Below are positions 1 through 10,709 of a stretch of 25,780 nt of DNA, one piece after another. Under the pieces are notes generated by a model that had not been told where the DNA came from, searched no databases, and saw only the letters and a list, made by a program, of their open reading frames with translations. Origin of the DNA: JAOADN01 sp046155885 (lineage in GTDB: Bacteria; Pseudomonadota; Alphaproteobacteria; Rhodobacterales; Rhodobacteraceae); assembly GCA_046155885.1 (NCBI GenBank), contig JBJXFU010000021.1:1-25780 (forward strand), written 5' to 3'. The translations under genes and the position numbers were made by a program. Each line of letters starts with the position of its first letter. Within the stretch, counting starts at the first letter, position 1.

Positions 1-2682
<2,682 letters not shown>

Positions 2683-2877
2683 GACTGCCCCCACCCCTGG
2701 CGCAAAACTTCGCGGGTTATAGCCATGCGGGGCCGGGGTGCAAGGGTCGAATGCGGAGACCGTGACCGGGGAAAAGCGCCGAGGTCCCCGGACCCTGCCT
2801 TGTCGCGGCCGGGCTGGAAGGCTGCGCCAACAGCGGCTCTCAACAGGCCACGACAGGCCCGTGGAAGAAGTGGTGGC

Positions 2878-2906
2878 TTGACATTCAACTAAAAGGTGGA
2901 ATGATA
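2878..2906 (+). promoter_or_regulatory. Predicted sigma70-type promoter of the DUF899 gene
   Basis: TTGACA at 2878-2883 is a perfect -35 hexamer. It is followed after 17 bp by ATGATA at 2901-2906 (or AATGAT with a 16-bp spacer) as the -10. The ATG of the next gene is 29 bp downstream of the -10. The surrounding sequence is unusually AT-rich for this window. This is a sequence match only. Confidence 0.5.
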
Positions 2907-2934
2907 GCCCCAGCGTTCTGGAGGGAGGCGTATC

Positions 2935-3624
2935 ATGCATGAACCCCATACTGTCTCACGCGAAGACTGGAATGCCGCGCGCAAGGCGTTGCTGGCCGAG
3001 GAGAAGGCCTTCACCAGGGCGCGTGATGCCCTGAGTGCGAAGCGTCGTGAGCTGCCTTGGGTAAGGGTCGAGACGGACTATCGTTTCGACGGTCCCGATG
3101 GCCCCCAGTCCCTTGCCGACCTGTTCGATGGCCGCAGCCAGCTGATCGTCTATCACTTCATGTACGGGCCGGGCTGGGAGCAGGGCTGCAAGAGCTGTTC
3201 CTTCTGGGCCGACAATTTCAACGACATCATCATCCACCTGAACCAGCGCGACGTCAGCATGGTTTCGGTGTCAATGGCACCGCTGGCGACGCTGGACGCC
3301 TTTCGAAAGCGCATGGGTTGGAATTTCAGGTGGGTGTCCTCCGGCGGCTCGACGTTCAACCGGGACTTCGGCGTGTCGCCCGCGCCGGATGGCACGCTCG
3401 ACTACAATTATGGAACGGCCATCAAGAACATGGACGAACTGCCGGGCGTGAGCGTCTTTGCAAGGGGTGCCGACGGCGGCGTCTACCACACCTATTCGTG
3501 CTATGCGCGCGGGCTCGACATGCTCAACGGAGCCTATCACTTCCTCGATCTTGTTCCCAAGGGACGCAACGAGGGGGACCTGCCCTCCCCGATGGCCTGG
3601 GTGAAGCATCACGACAGGTACTAG
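2935..3624 (+). CDS. DUF899 family thioredoxin-like protein
   Basis: This 229-residue protein belongs to the DUF899 family, which has a thioredoxin-like (AhpC/TSA-related) fold and no firmly assigned substrate. The family signature is visible: a central YHFMYGPGWEQGCKSCSFW block with a CxxC pair (Cys85 and Cys88), then FNRDFG, and an HTYSCYARG stretch followed by YHFLDLVPKGR near the C-terminus. There is no signal peptide, so it is predicted to be cytoplasmic. The start is supported by a strong Shine-Dalgarno (GGAGGGAGG, about 2920-2928) and the promoter just upstream. It is a single gene, convergent with the transport cluster and separated from it by a hairpin terminator. A redox or detoxification role is plausible from the fold and CxxC, but unproven. 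Confidence 0.9.
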   Translation: MHEPHTVSREDWNAARKALLAEEKAFTRARDALSAKRRELPWVRVETDYRFDGPDGPQSLADLFDGRSQLIVYHFMYGPGWEQGCKSCSFWADNFNDIIIHLNQRDVSMVSVSMAPLATLDAFRKRMGWNFRWVSSGGSTFNRDFGVSPAPDGTLDYNYGTAIKNMDELPGVSVFARGADGGVYHTYSCYARGLDMLNGAYHFLDLVPKGRNEGDLPSPMAWVKHHDRY

Positions 3625-3733
3625 GAGATCTCGTCTTTCCGGAAGTGCCGCCTGTCACGGATCACCGATCCGTCATGTGGGCAATCGGGTGCGGGACCAG
3701 AGGGTCGTCCGTGGTCGCGAAAGCGGATTGCTG

Positions 3734-3761
3734 GGGCGACCGGGGTTGCCCCCGGTCGCCC
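3734..3761. terminator. Bidirectional hairpin terminator between convergent genes
   Basis: A perfect 12-bp stem (GGGCGACCGGGG at 3734-3745, complement at 3750-3761) closes a 4-nt loop. It lies 8 bp past the stop codon of the minus-strand permease and about 110 bp past the DUF899 stop. No long T tract follows, as is common in GC-rich alphaproteobacteria. It probably serves both convergent units. Confidence 0.7.
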
Positions 3762-3768
3762 GTTTGGC

Positions 3769-5319
3769 TCAGGCGACTTCGCCCACGGCCTTTTCGGCGG
3801 CGGCAATCGCCGCCTGACGCTTGGCCACGGCGTCGCCCACCGGCGGGCCCTCGAAGCGCTTGTTCTCGACCGCGACCCAAAGCACCAGCGCCAGCGCTAT
3901 GAAGCCGAGGACGACCCACAGCACCCGCTCGTTCGGGGGGGCCACGGCGATGAACAGGATCACCGCCATGCCGATCACGGCCAGAACCGTCACCAGCTTG
4001 TAGGTTCCGCCCGACATCGCCCAGGGGCCGGGGTTCGGCCACTTGGGCGTACCGTAGGCGAACAGGGCCGCCACCAGCGGAATGGTGAACGAGAGGAACA
4101 GGAACACCAGCGTCGAGTTCACCACGATGACATAGATCGACGTGCCGCCGACCTTGATCGACATGGCGAGCATCACATAGAGGATCGACAGCACCGTCGC
4201 CGTCCAGATCGCCGCGACCGGCGTGCGGTACTTGGGCGACACTGTCGACAGCGCCTTCGACCCCACGGGCAGCCCGTCGTCGCGCGAGAAGGCGAAGAGC
4301 ATCCGGCTGGCCGAGGTCACGGTCGCCAGACCGCAGAGCAGTTGCGCGATGAGGATACCGACATAGAGGATTTCCTTCAGCCAGACGGGCAGGATCGCGT
4401 CCATCGTGGCGAAGAACATCCCCCAGCCCTGCCCGGCCGCGACCGCCATGTCGGGAATCGCCAGGATGATTGCGCAGATCATCACCCAGCCCACCAGTGA
4501 CGACCACAGGACCGCCGTGACGATCCCCTTCGGCACCGACATCGCCGCGCCTTTGGTCTCTTCCGAAGTATGGGCCGAGGCGTCGTAGCCAGTGATCGTG
4601 TAGACCGGCAGCAGAAGGCAAAGCAGGAACAGATAGCCGATGCTGTCGGACTGCGGGAAGACGTTGCCGCCTGCTTCGCCCGAGTAGTTGGTGAAAGTCC
4701 AGAGTCGGCTGATGTCGATCGCCGGCGCATAGGCGAGGCAGGCCACCACCAGCACCGCCGTGGTGGCGAAGATGATGTAGCCCGAGATGTCGGTCAGGAA
4801 GGTCGTGGCCTTGATGCCGATATGGTTGAAGATCGCCTGCAGGACGGTAATCGTGGCGACGAAGCCGACTACCTGCCAGTCGGTGCCGGTGAAGCCGAAG
4901 TACGACCCGAAGGTGCCGGTGAAGAAGTAGGCAGTGCCGATGTTGATGGCGCCGAGCACGGTGATCAGCCCCAGAAGGTTCAGCCAGGCTGACAGCCAGC
5001 CCCAGAACCGGTTGCCGAGGATCGAGGCCCAGTGGTAAAGGCCGCCCGCCGTCGGGAAGGCCGAGGCGATCTGCGCCATGGCCAGCGCGAACATCCCCGA
5101 AAGCGCGCAGCCGACGATCCAGCCGATGCCGCCGCCGGCGCCGCCGACCGACGACACCGCCTGGGCGAAGCTGTTGATGCCTCCCGAGAGGATGCAGATG
5201 ATCGAGAAGCTGATGGCGAAGTTCGAGAACTTCGACATGCTCCGCGACAGTTCCTGGGCGTAGCCCATGCCATGAAGGACCTTCAGGTCCTCTTTCTTCT
5301 CATGATCCGAATAGGACAT
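3769..5319 (-). CDS. APC-superfamily amino acid/polyamine permease
   Basis: This 516-residue integral inner-membrane transporter has about 12 hydrophobic segments. The N-terminal block (LHGMGYAQELSRSMSKFSNF, then FSIICILSGGINSF) is typical of the amino acid/choline transporter (ACT) branch of the APC superfamily, as in GABA/choline-type permeases. Further family features are TAGGLYHWASILG near residue 95, YDASAHTSEETKGAA near residue 240 and SRMLFAFSRDDGLP near residue 335. It would take up an amino acid, GABA or polyamine by secondary transport; the substrate cannot be read from sequence. It is the last gene of a minus-strand cluster, 170 bp downstream of a polyamine-type binding protein, which suggests a related substrate. 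The ATG at 5319 has AGGGA five bases upstream (AGGGAAAAATG). Confidence 0.9.
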   Translation of the reverse strand: MSYSDHEKKEDLKVLHGMGYAQELSRSMSKFSNFAISFSIICILSGGINSFAQAVSSVGGAGGGIGWIVGCALSGMFALAMAQIASAFPTAGGLYHWASILGNRFWGWLSAWLNLLGLITVLGAINIGTAYFFTGTFGSYFGFTGTDWQVVGFVATITVLQAIFNHIGIKATTFLTDISGYIIFATTAVLVVACLAYAPAIDISRLWTFTNYSGEAGGNVFPQSDSIGYLFLLCLLLPVYTITGYDASAHTSEETKGAAMSVPKGIVTAVLWSSLVGWVMICAIILAIPDMAVAAGQGWGMFFATMDAILPVWLKEILYVGILIAQLLCGLATVTSASRMLFAFSRDDGLPVGSKALSTVSPKYRTPVAAIWTATVLSILYVMLAMSIKVGGTSIYVIVVNSTLVFLFLSFTIPLVAALFAYGTPKWPNPGPWAMSGGTYKLVTVLAVIGMAVILFIAVAPPNERVLWVVLGFIALALVLWVAVENKRFEGPPVGDAVAKRQAAIAAAEKAVGEVA

Positions 5320-5419
5320 TTTTCCCTGTTCCCTAGCGGGACCCTTGTGGTCCGGGTCCGTTACAGCCCCCCTTGTCGGGGCAGGTCACGCGCCGGCATT
5401 GTTGCGGTCCCCCGGGGAC

Positions 5420-5435
5420 GGCGGCGCTCGCCGCC
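5420..5435 (-). terminator. Possible intercistronic hairpin between binding protein and permease genes
   Basis: The 170-bp gap between the two minus-strand genes holds a 6-bp GC stem (GGCGGC/GCCGCC) with a 4-nt loop. It has no T tract. It could act as a partial terminator or mRNA stabiliser that makes the binding protein more abundant than the permease. This is weak evidence, because such stems are frequent in GC-rich DNA. Confidence 0.3.
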
Positions 5436-5489
5436 CGGGACGTTGGGAGACGGCGCGAAGACTTGCCCCCGCGCCGCCGCCCGTCGGTG

Positions 5490-6563
5490 TCAGCCCGCGA
5501 GCCAGGCCGCGAAGCGCTCGTTCAGTTCGGCGTCATGATCGACCCAGAACTGGAACGAGGTTTCCAGCGAGTTGGTCATGTTCTCGGGCGCGGTCGGAAG
5601 ATGCGGACCCATGACGGTCTTGCCGTCCTTGAAGATCAGTTCTTCCTTCATCGCCGACTTGCGCGCCGGGCCGTAGGAGATGTTCTGCGCCTGCGCCCGA
5701 AGTCCCTCGGTCGAGGTCGCGTACTTGATGAACTCCATCGCCTCGTCCTTGTTCGGCGCGCCTTTCGGGACGACATACATCTCGTTTTCGTAGATCTGGC
5801 CGTCCCAGACGATCTGGAAGGGCTTGCCCTCGGCCACAGCGGCGTTGAAGATCCGGCCGTTATAGGCGGTGGTCATCACCACTTCGCCGTCGGCCAGAAG
5901 CTGCGGCGGCTGCGCGCCCGCTTCCCACCAGACAACGCTGTCCTTGATCGTGTCGAGCTTGGCGAAGGCGCGGTCGAGGCCTTCGGGTGTGTTCATCATC
6001 GTGTAGATGTCCGCAGGGGCCACGCCGTCGGCCAGCAGCGCGAATTCCAGAACCGCCTTCGGGCCCTTCTTCAGGCCGCGCTTGCCGGGGAACTTCTCGA
6101 GGTCGAAGAAGTCCGCGACCTTCGAAGGCGCGGCGTCGGCCGGGAACTTCGTCGCGTCATAGGCAAAGACGTTCGCCCAGATGTCCGTCGAAACCGCGCA
6201 GTCGGTCACCGCGCCGGCCAGGAAGTCATCCTTGGCGGCGGTTCCGTCCGAACCGGCGGGTAGCGCGTTGATGTCGATCGGCTCGAGCAGGCCCTCGTCG
6301 CAGAGCCGGATGCCGTCGGCATATTCGACCGAAGCGACATCGATGGTGACGTTACCCGCCTCGACCATCGCCTTGATCGGCGAGGCCGGGTTGTCGCTGT
6401 CCACCATCGTCGTCTTGATGCCGGTCTTTTCGGTGAAGGGCGCAAGGTGCGCGGCACTCTGCGCCGCGCCGTAGGCGCCGCCCCACGACATCACCGTGAC
6501 ATCGGCGCTGGCCGCGAAGGCCATGCCGGTCAGGGCGGTCGTCAGGATCAGTAGCTTTTTCAT
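5490..6563 (-). CDS. Polyamine-type (PotD/PotF-like) ABC transporter periplasmic binding protein
   Basis: This 357-residue extracellular solute-binding protein resembles the spermidine/putrescine (PotD/PotF) group. It captures substrate in the periplasm for an ABC importer. The signal peptide is clear (MKKLLILTTALTGMAFAASA, cleavage near residue 20). The mature protein starts DVTVMSWGGAYGAAQ, which is characteristic of the group. Later landmarks are WWEAGAQPPQLLADGEVVMT and YENEMYVVPKGAPNKDEAMEF. An upstream in-frame extension to 6650 exists, but the start at 6563 is preferred because it begins the signal peptide and is preceded by CAGGGAGAC at ribosome-binding distance. It lies 61 bp downstream of the ATPase gene and is probably co-transcribed. 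Polyamine specificity is inferred from the family; opines or other cationic amines are possible. Confidence 0.92.
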   Translation of the reverse strand: MKKLLILTTALTGMAFAASADVTVMSWGGAYGAAQSAAHLAPFTEKTGIKTTMVDSDNPASPIKAMVEAGNVTIDVASVEYADGIRLCDEGLLEPIDINALPAGSDGTAAKDDFLAGAVTDCAVSTDIWANVFAYDATKFPADAAPSKVADFFDLEKFPGKRGLKKGPKAVLEFALLADGVAPADIYTMMNTPEGLDRAFAKLDTIKDSVVWWEAGAQPPQLLADGEVVMTTAYNGRIFNAAVAEGKPFQIVWDGQIYENEMYVVPKGAPNKDEAMEFIKYATSTEGLRAQAQNISYGPARKSAMKEELIFKDGKTVMGPHLPTAPENMTNSLETSFQFWVDHDAELNERFAAWLAG

Positions 6564-6624
6564 TCGCAGTCTCCCTGTTTCAGAACTCTCACGTTGCTCA
6601 GCGGCCCTCGCCCGCCCTGCCCCT

Positions 6625-7728
6625 TCAGACCGGATCGAGCGCACGGGCATCCTGGGGATGCCAGCCGACCCTGATCCGTTCGCCCGGTTTCAGACGCGTC
6701 TGCCCGAGCGTATTGCGCATTTTCATCACGAAGTCGTCCGATCCCGCGACCCGCAGCACGGTGCGCAGGATATCACCCATGTAGATGACCTCGATCACCT
6801 CGGCATCCAGCGCGTGCGCGCCCGCAGGCATCGCCTCGGGTTTGAACTCGACCCGTTCGGGCCGGATCGACACCAGCGTCCGCTGCCCCTTGTCGCGCAC
6901 GTTCACCGGGGTCGCGTCGATCAGGCTTCCGTCATCGAGCCGCACCAGCGCCTTTTGCCCGTCCAGCGCCTCGAGCGTGCCGAGAAGCTTGTTGTTCTCG
7001 CCGATGAAGCCCGCGACAAAACTGTTCACCGGGCGCTCGTAAAGTTCGTCCGGCGCCGCGCATTGCTGGATCACCCCGTCGTTAAAGACCGCCACGCGGT
7101 CCGACATCGTCAGCGCCTCGCCCTGGTCATGGGTGACGTAAACCACCGTGATTCCAAGGCGTTCGTGCAGGGCCTTGATCTCGAACTGCATGTGTTCGCG
7201 CAGCTGCTTGTCAAGCGCGCCGAGCGGCTCGTCCATCAGCACAAGCACCGGGTCGAAGACCAGCGCGCGGGCCAGCGCGATGCGCTGCTGCTGGCCGCCG
7301 GACAGTTGCGCCGGTCGGCGGTTCAGGAAGGACCCCATCTGCACCATGTCGAGCGCGCGCCTGATCCGATCTTCGCGCTCGGCCTTGCCCATGCCGCGCA
7401 CCTCCAGCGGAAAGGCAAGGTTCTCGGCCACCGACATGTGCGGGAAAAGCGCGTAGTTCTGGAACACCATCCCGATCCCGCGCTTGTGCGGCGGCACCAG
7501 GTTGATCGGGCGGCCGTTCAGCCGGATTTCGCCATGCGTGGCCGTCTCGAACCCGGCGAGCATCATCAGCGTCGTCGTCTTGCCCGAACCCGAAGGGCCG
7601 AGCATGGTCAGGAACTCGCCCTTTGGCATCGACAGGTTGAGGTCCTTCACGACAAGCGTCAGCCCGTCGTAGCTTTTCTGCACGCGGTCGAACTCGACGA
7701 ATGCCAGATCTGGCCGTGATCCGTCCAA
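6625..7728 (-). CDS. Polyamine-type (PotA-like) ABC transporter ATP-binding protein
   Basis: This 367-residue ATPase energises an ABC importer of the spermidine/putrescine class. Residues counted from the chosen start show Walker A GPSGSGKTT (44-52), Q-loop Gln90 (VFQNYALFPH), signature LSGGQQQR (from 142), Walker B LVLMDEP (Asp166, Glu167) and switch His200 (VTHDQGEAL). A C-terminal TOBE-type domain follows (about 285-360; SIRPERVEF, MGDILRTVLRV). No in-frame ATG gives a sensible N-terminus. TTG at 7728 has GGGGG five bases upstream and gives a start close to the expected PDLAFVEFDRVQKSY. The ATG at 7878 adds about 50 unrelated residues. It is first in a cluster with a binding protein and an APC permease. 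No ABC membrane subunits are present in the window. Confidence 0.93.
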   Translation of the reverse strand: MDGSRPDLAFVEFDRVQKSYDGLTLVVKDLNLSMPKGEFLTMLGPSGSGKTTTLMMLAGFETATHGEIRLNGRPINLVPPHKRGIGMVFQNYALFPHMSVAENLAFPLEVRGMGKAEREDRIRRALDMVQMGSFLNRRPAQLSGGQQQRIALARALVFDPVLVLMDEPLGALDKQLREHMQFEIKALHERLGITVVYVTHDQGEALTMSDRVAVFNDGVIQQCAAPDELYERPVNSFVAGFIGENNKLLGTLEALDGQKALVRLDDGSLIDATPVNVRDKGQRTLVSIRPERVEFKPEAMPAGAHALDAEVIEVIYMGDILRTVLRVAGSDDFVMKMRNTLGQTRLKPGERIRVGWHPQDARALDPV

Positions 7729-7783
7729 ACATACCCCCTGCCGCCCGTGCGCGCTTTCGCGCGTCTCGTTTCCGGCTGCCGGG

Positions 7784-7812
7784 ACTAAAGCAATGGCAGC
7801 CGGGCATTGCAA
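7784..7812 (-). promoter_or_regulatory. Predicted promoter of the polyamine-type transport cluster
   Basis: On the minus strand, TTGCAA (7812-7807) and TTTAGT (7789-7784) are separated by exactly 17 bp. They sit about 55 bp upstream of the inferred TTG start of the ATPase gene. The match is moderate to the -35 box and weaker to the -10. Confidence 0.35.
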
Positions 7813-7926
7813 CAGCGAAGACCGGGAGGCCCCGCCGCAACAACGGATTTTGAGGCGCTCCGCGCTGGCCGCGCGCAAGCTTCGCGCAGATCGCGGCGCG
7901 GCGGCGCGAAGGGACCGGTCGGGGCT

Positions 7927-10102
7927 TCAGGCCGCGCGGGGCACGATCCGGGGCAGGGCGCCCTTTACCAGCAACCGCCGGGCGGAGCGACGATCGAGCA
8001 GCGGATGCAGGCGCGGGCCGTAAGGCGTTTCGACATCGTCGAGCGTGCCTTCGTCATCGAGCCATGCAAGCCGCGGCAGCGCCCGGCAGACCTCGCCCCA
8101 GGCGGCCGGGCCCAGCATCCGGCGCACGACCGGTCCGGGATACATGCTTTCGGTCGCGGCACCTTCGGCGGAGATCGCCTCGTGGCGCGCGAGAAACAGG
8201 TGGCAATAGGTCACGTCCCCGGTACCGGCGGCGACCGAGGCGATCCCGGGCGCGAAGTCGGCGAGATGGCGCGCGCGCACCAACCACAGGCCCCCTGCCC
8301 CGTCGCGGGCCACGAAGGCATTCTCCTGCGAGACGAGAAGCGGCCGGCGATTGCCGAACGTCCCCGCCGCGACCCGCACCGGGGCAAGGTTTGGGTGCCG
8401 CGCGATCAGGTCGGCCGGAACGGTCGAGGCGCCCGCCCGGAAATCCTCGACCGGCCGCTCGCCCGCGGGCGTCGCGATCAGCGCACCGGGGGTGAAGCAG
8501 GGGATGCCCATGCGGTGGAGGGTCCCCTGCTGGCGCAGAGTCGCCTCGGAAATGCCGACGAAGGTGACCTGCTTGCCCATCGGGAAAGACAGAACGGCAT
8601 TGCCCGAGCCGTCTGACGAAATCGTCACGTCGCTTCTGCCGACCGGGTTGCCTTGCGCATCGCGCAGGTCCGAGACATCGAGCTGATCGTTCGTGCGCCC
8701 GTCGTTGTCGTCGTCGGCAAGGTCGAAACCAGTCACATGATCCGAGCCGTCTCCGTCGGTGAAGACGAAGCGGTCGTCGCCGGCCCCGCCGGTCAGCGTG
8801 TCGTTACCATCCCCGCCCGACAGCCAGTCGTTCCCCGCGCCGCCGGTCAGCCTGTCGTTACCTGCCCCGCCGTCGAGGCTGTCCGCGCCCGACCCGCCGG
8901 TGACCGTATCGGCGCCCGCGCCCGCGATGACCGTGACCGAAGCGGTGTTCGATGCGGCGTTGACCGAATCCGCGCCCGGTCCGGTGACGATCCGCTCGAT
9001 CCCGCTGAAGCTGACGCTGTTCGTTCCGTCCGACAGCGATCCCGACTCGGACCCCGAGAACGTCACGGTCACGTTGGCTGCGACGCCGGACAGGTCCAGA
9101 GTGTCGGTATCCACCGTCCCGGTCTCGCCGCCGACGACGGTATCGGCGCCCCAACCCGAGCCGAAGTCGAAGCTGTCGGCTTCGCGGCCGCCCTCGAGAC
9201 TGTCGTTCCCGCCGCCACCGATGATCGTGTCGGCGCCGACGTCGCCGAAGATCGTGTCGTTGTCCAGACCGCCAGACAGCGAATCGTCGAAGGTTTCGGC
9301 GAAGGTGTAGGTCTGGTTCACGCCGCCGGTAATGAATAGCAGCGGCAGCGACGACCCCTGCTCGGTCAGCATCCAGTTGTGCGCCGATCCGGTCGCGCCG
9401 GAATAGCTCTGCCCCGGCTGGAGCGTCGCGTGGGACACCGGTGTTCCGCTGGTGTTGACCCAGTTGACATTGACCGGGATCGCCGTCGAATTGACGATGG
9501 TGATCGTCGTGTCCGCCGCGCCCGACGACGCATAGGTACCCGCGGACTCGTAGCTCACCTCCCCGCGGAGCAGGTCGATCGCGTCGCCACCCGAGATCGA
9601 ATCGTTGCCGCCCTCGCCGTAGAGCGTTTCGTTCTCGGTCCCGCCGCGCAGCGTATCGGCGCCGGTGCCGCCGGTAATGGTGTCGTTGCCCGCGCCGCCG
9701 AAGCCTTCGTCGCCGTCGCCCGCGCCGAGATGGATCAGGTCGTTGCCGTCATCGCCCCGGATTTGGTCGCCATCGAAGGCTCCTCCGACCAGCGTGTCGT
9801 CGCCTGCGCCGCCGAAGATGTCGCTGAAGGTATCGTCTCCGCCGGTAATGGAATCGTTGCCGTCACCGCCATACAGCTGGTCATAGCCCGTGCCGCCGTG
9901 GATCGTGTCGTTGCCGGCGTTGCCCGTGATCGTGTCGTTGCCTGCATCGCCGGTGATCGAGTCGTTGCCGTCCCTGCCGAAAAATGCTGTCATTGCCGCC
10001 CAAGCCGCCCAGCGTGTCATTCCCCGAGGCGCCGGTGATGGTGTCGGCGGAATTCGAGCCGATGATCGAGTCGTCGCCCGAAGAGCCGTTGAAAATGGGC
10101 AT
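7927..10102 (-). CDS. RTX calcium-binding repeat protein with VHL-beta-like and Hint domains (frameshifted)
   Basis: The encoded product resembles large RTX proteins exported by type I secretion. It starts at ATG 10102 (MPIFNGSSGDDSIIGSNSAD, with GGGAG upstream). The reading frame breaks at a run of five A/T pairs (9980-9984). Removing one base joins GGNDSIF to GRDGNDSITG and restores the repeats. After the break, in order: nonapeptide repeats GGxGNDxI; a VHL-beta-like domain (about 9513-9298; VNWVNTSGTPV, TLQPGQSY, GVNQTYTF); more RTX repeats (to about 8760); and a Hint_2-type domain (about 8505-8100) starting IPCFTPGALIATPAGERPVE with CHLFLARHEAISAEGAATES. RTX repeats bind calcium outside the cell. 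Hint domains in this setting may self-process. The usual SPxHR block of the Hint domain reads VSQENAF here. The frameshift may be real, making it a pseudogene, or a sequencing error. Confidence 0.85.
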
Positions 10103-10243
10103 CTGCGCCGCTCCCGCCGTCCGACGCGGGCGCGCGTTCCCCCGGGCGTCCCGCCCTGGTGGAACCGGACCTGTCACGTCACCCGACCCGCAGACCCCTC
10201 CGTCGGCGCGGCAAAGCCCGAGGGCACGCGACTGAAGCGCGCG

Positions 10244-10503
10244 TTATAGCGTTTTGCTTTCTTCCTGCTCCGCCCGCATCACCCGCCCCCTTGCCCGGAA
10301 CAGCCGCGAAGCGGCCCGGGCGGCGCCCGACCGCCCGAACGGGCGGGCGCCACCGCGACGGCAGTCTGCGGGAACACCGTTGGGGTTGGAGGCACCATAA
10401 AGCGCGGACCGAAGCCGTTGGTGCGCCCCTCCGCGGTCGGGCGGCGCCCTCTGTCGCGCAGGGGGAGGGAGGGGCGATTCAGGAAGAAGGCAAACCGCTC
10501 TAA
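10244..10503. repeat. MITE-like dispersed repeat, copy 1 (260 bp)
   Basis: This is one of two related ~260-bp elements in direct orientation; the other is at 22529-22785. The ends form an imperfect 14-bp inverted repeat: TTATAGCGTTTTGC at the left and the reverse complement TTAGAGCGGTTTGC at the right (12 of 14 match). A 58-bp internal block (10286-10343) is identical in copy 2. Internal arms at 10318-10334 and 10433-10449 pair over 16 of 17 positions, so the element can fold into a long hairpin. It fills most of the 458-bp gap between the RTX gene and tRNA-Leu. No transposase is present, and short ORFs across it look spurious. I see nothing else in 10103-10243. Confidence 0.8.
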
Positions 10504-10560
10504 CGTTCGACTTTTTGGAATTGATCCGAAGCCCTGCTCAACGCGGGCCGGGCGGGCGGG

Positions 10561-10647
10561 TGGTGCGGTTGAGAAGACTCGAACTTCCACTCCGGTTAAG
10601 GAACAGCGACCTCAACGCTGCGCGTCTACCAATTCCGCCACAACCGC
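10561..10647 (-). tRNA. tRNA-Leu (anticodon GAG)
   Basis: The cloverleaf is readable on the minus strand. The 7-bp acceptor stem is GCGGTTG/CAACCGC with discriminator A and an encoded CCA (10563-10561). The anticodon loop TTGAGGT (10615-10609) gives anticodon GAG, reading CUC/CUU leucine codons. A long variable arm typical of class II tRNAs follows, then the T-arm GTTCGAGTC. The length is 87 nt including CCA. It is a single gene with its own promoter. No duplicated 3' end that would mark an integrated element was seen nearby. Confidence 0.95.
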
Positions 10648-10667
10648 ACGTTCTGGCCCGGTGGCGG

Positions 10668-10696
10668 TAAATAGCGAAGCGACCCGACGATGTGAA
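10668..10696 (-). promoter_or_regulatory. Predicted promoter of tRNA-Leu
   Basis: On the minus strand, TTCACA (10696-10691) and TATTTA (10673-10668) are spaced by 17 bp. The -10 lies about 20 bp upstream of the mature 5' end of the tRNA, a fitting distance. This is a sequence match only. Confidence 0.45.
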
Positions 10697-10709
10697 GGGG
10701 GAATAAGCG

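Noticed and set aside
10159..10590. Small ORFs on both strands of the 10244-10503 repeat (and in copy 2)
   Set aside because: They follow the DNA repeat rather than protein constraint, contain stem-forming sequence, and lack ribosome-binding sites.
10561..10647. tRNA-Leu as an integration site for a genomic island
   Set aside because: No integrase and no second copy of the tRNA 3' end were seen nearby; the adjacent repeat is also present away from any tRNA.
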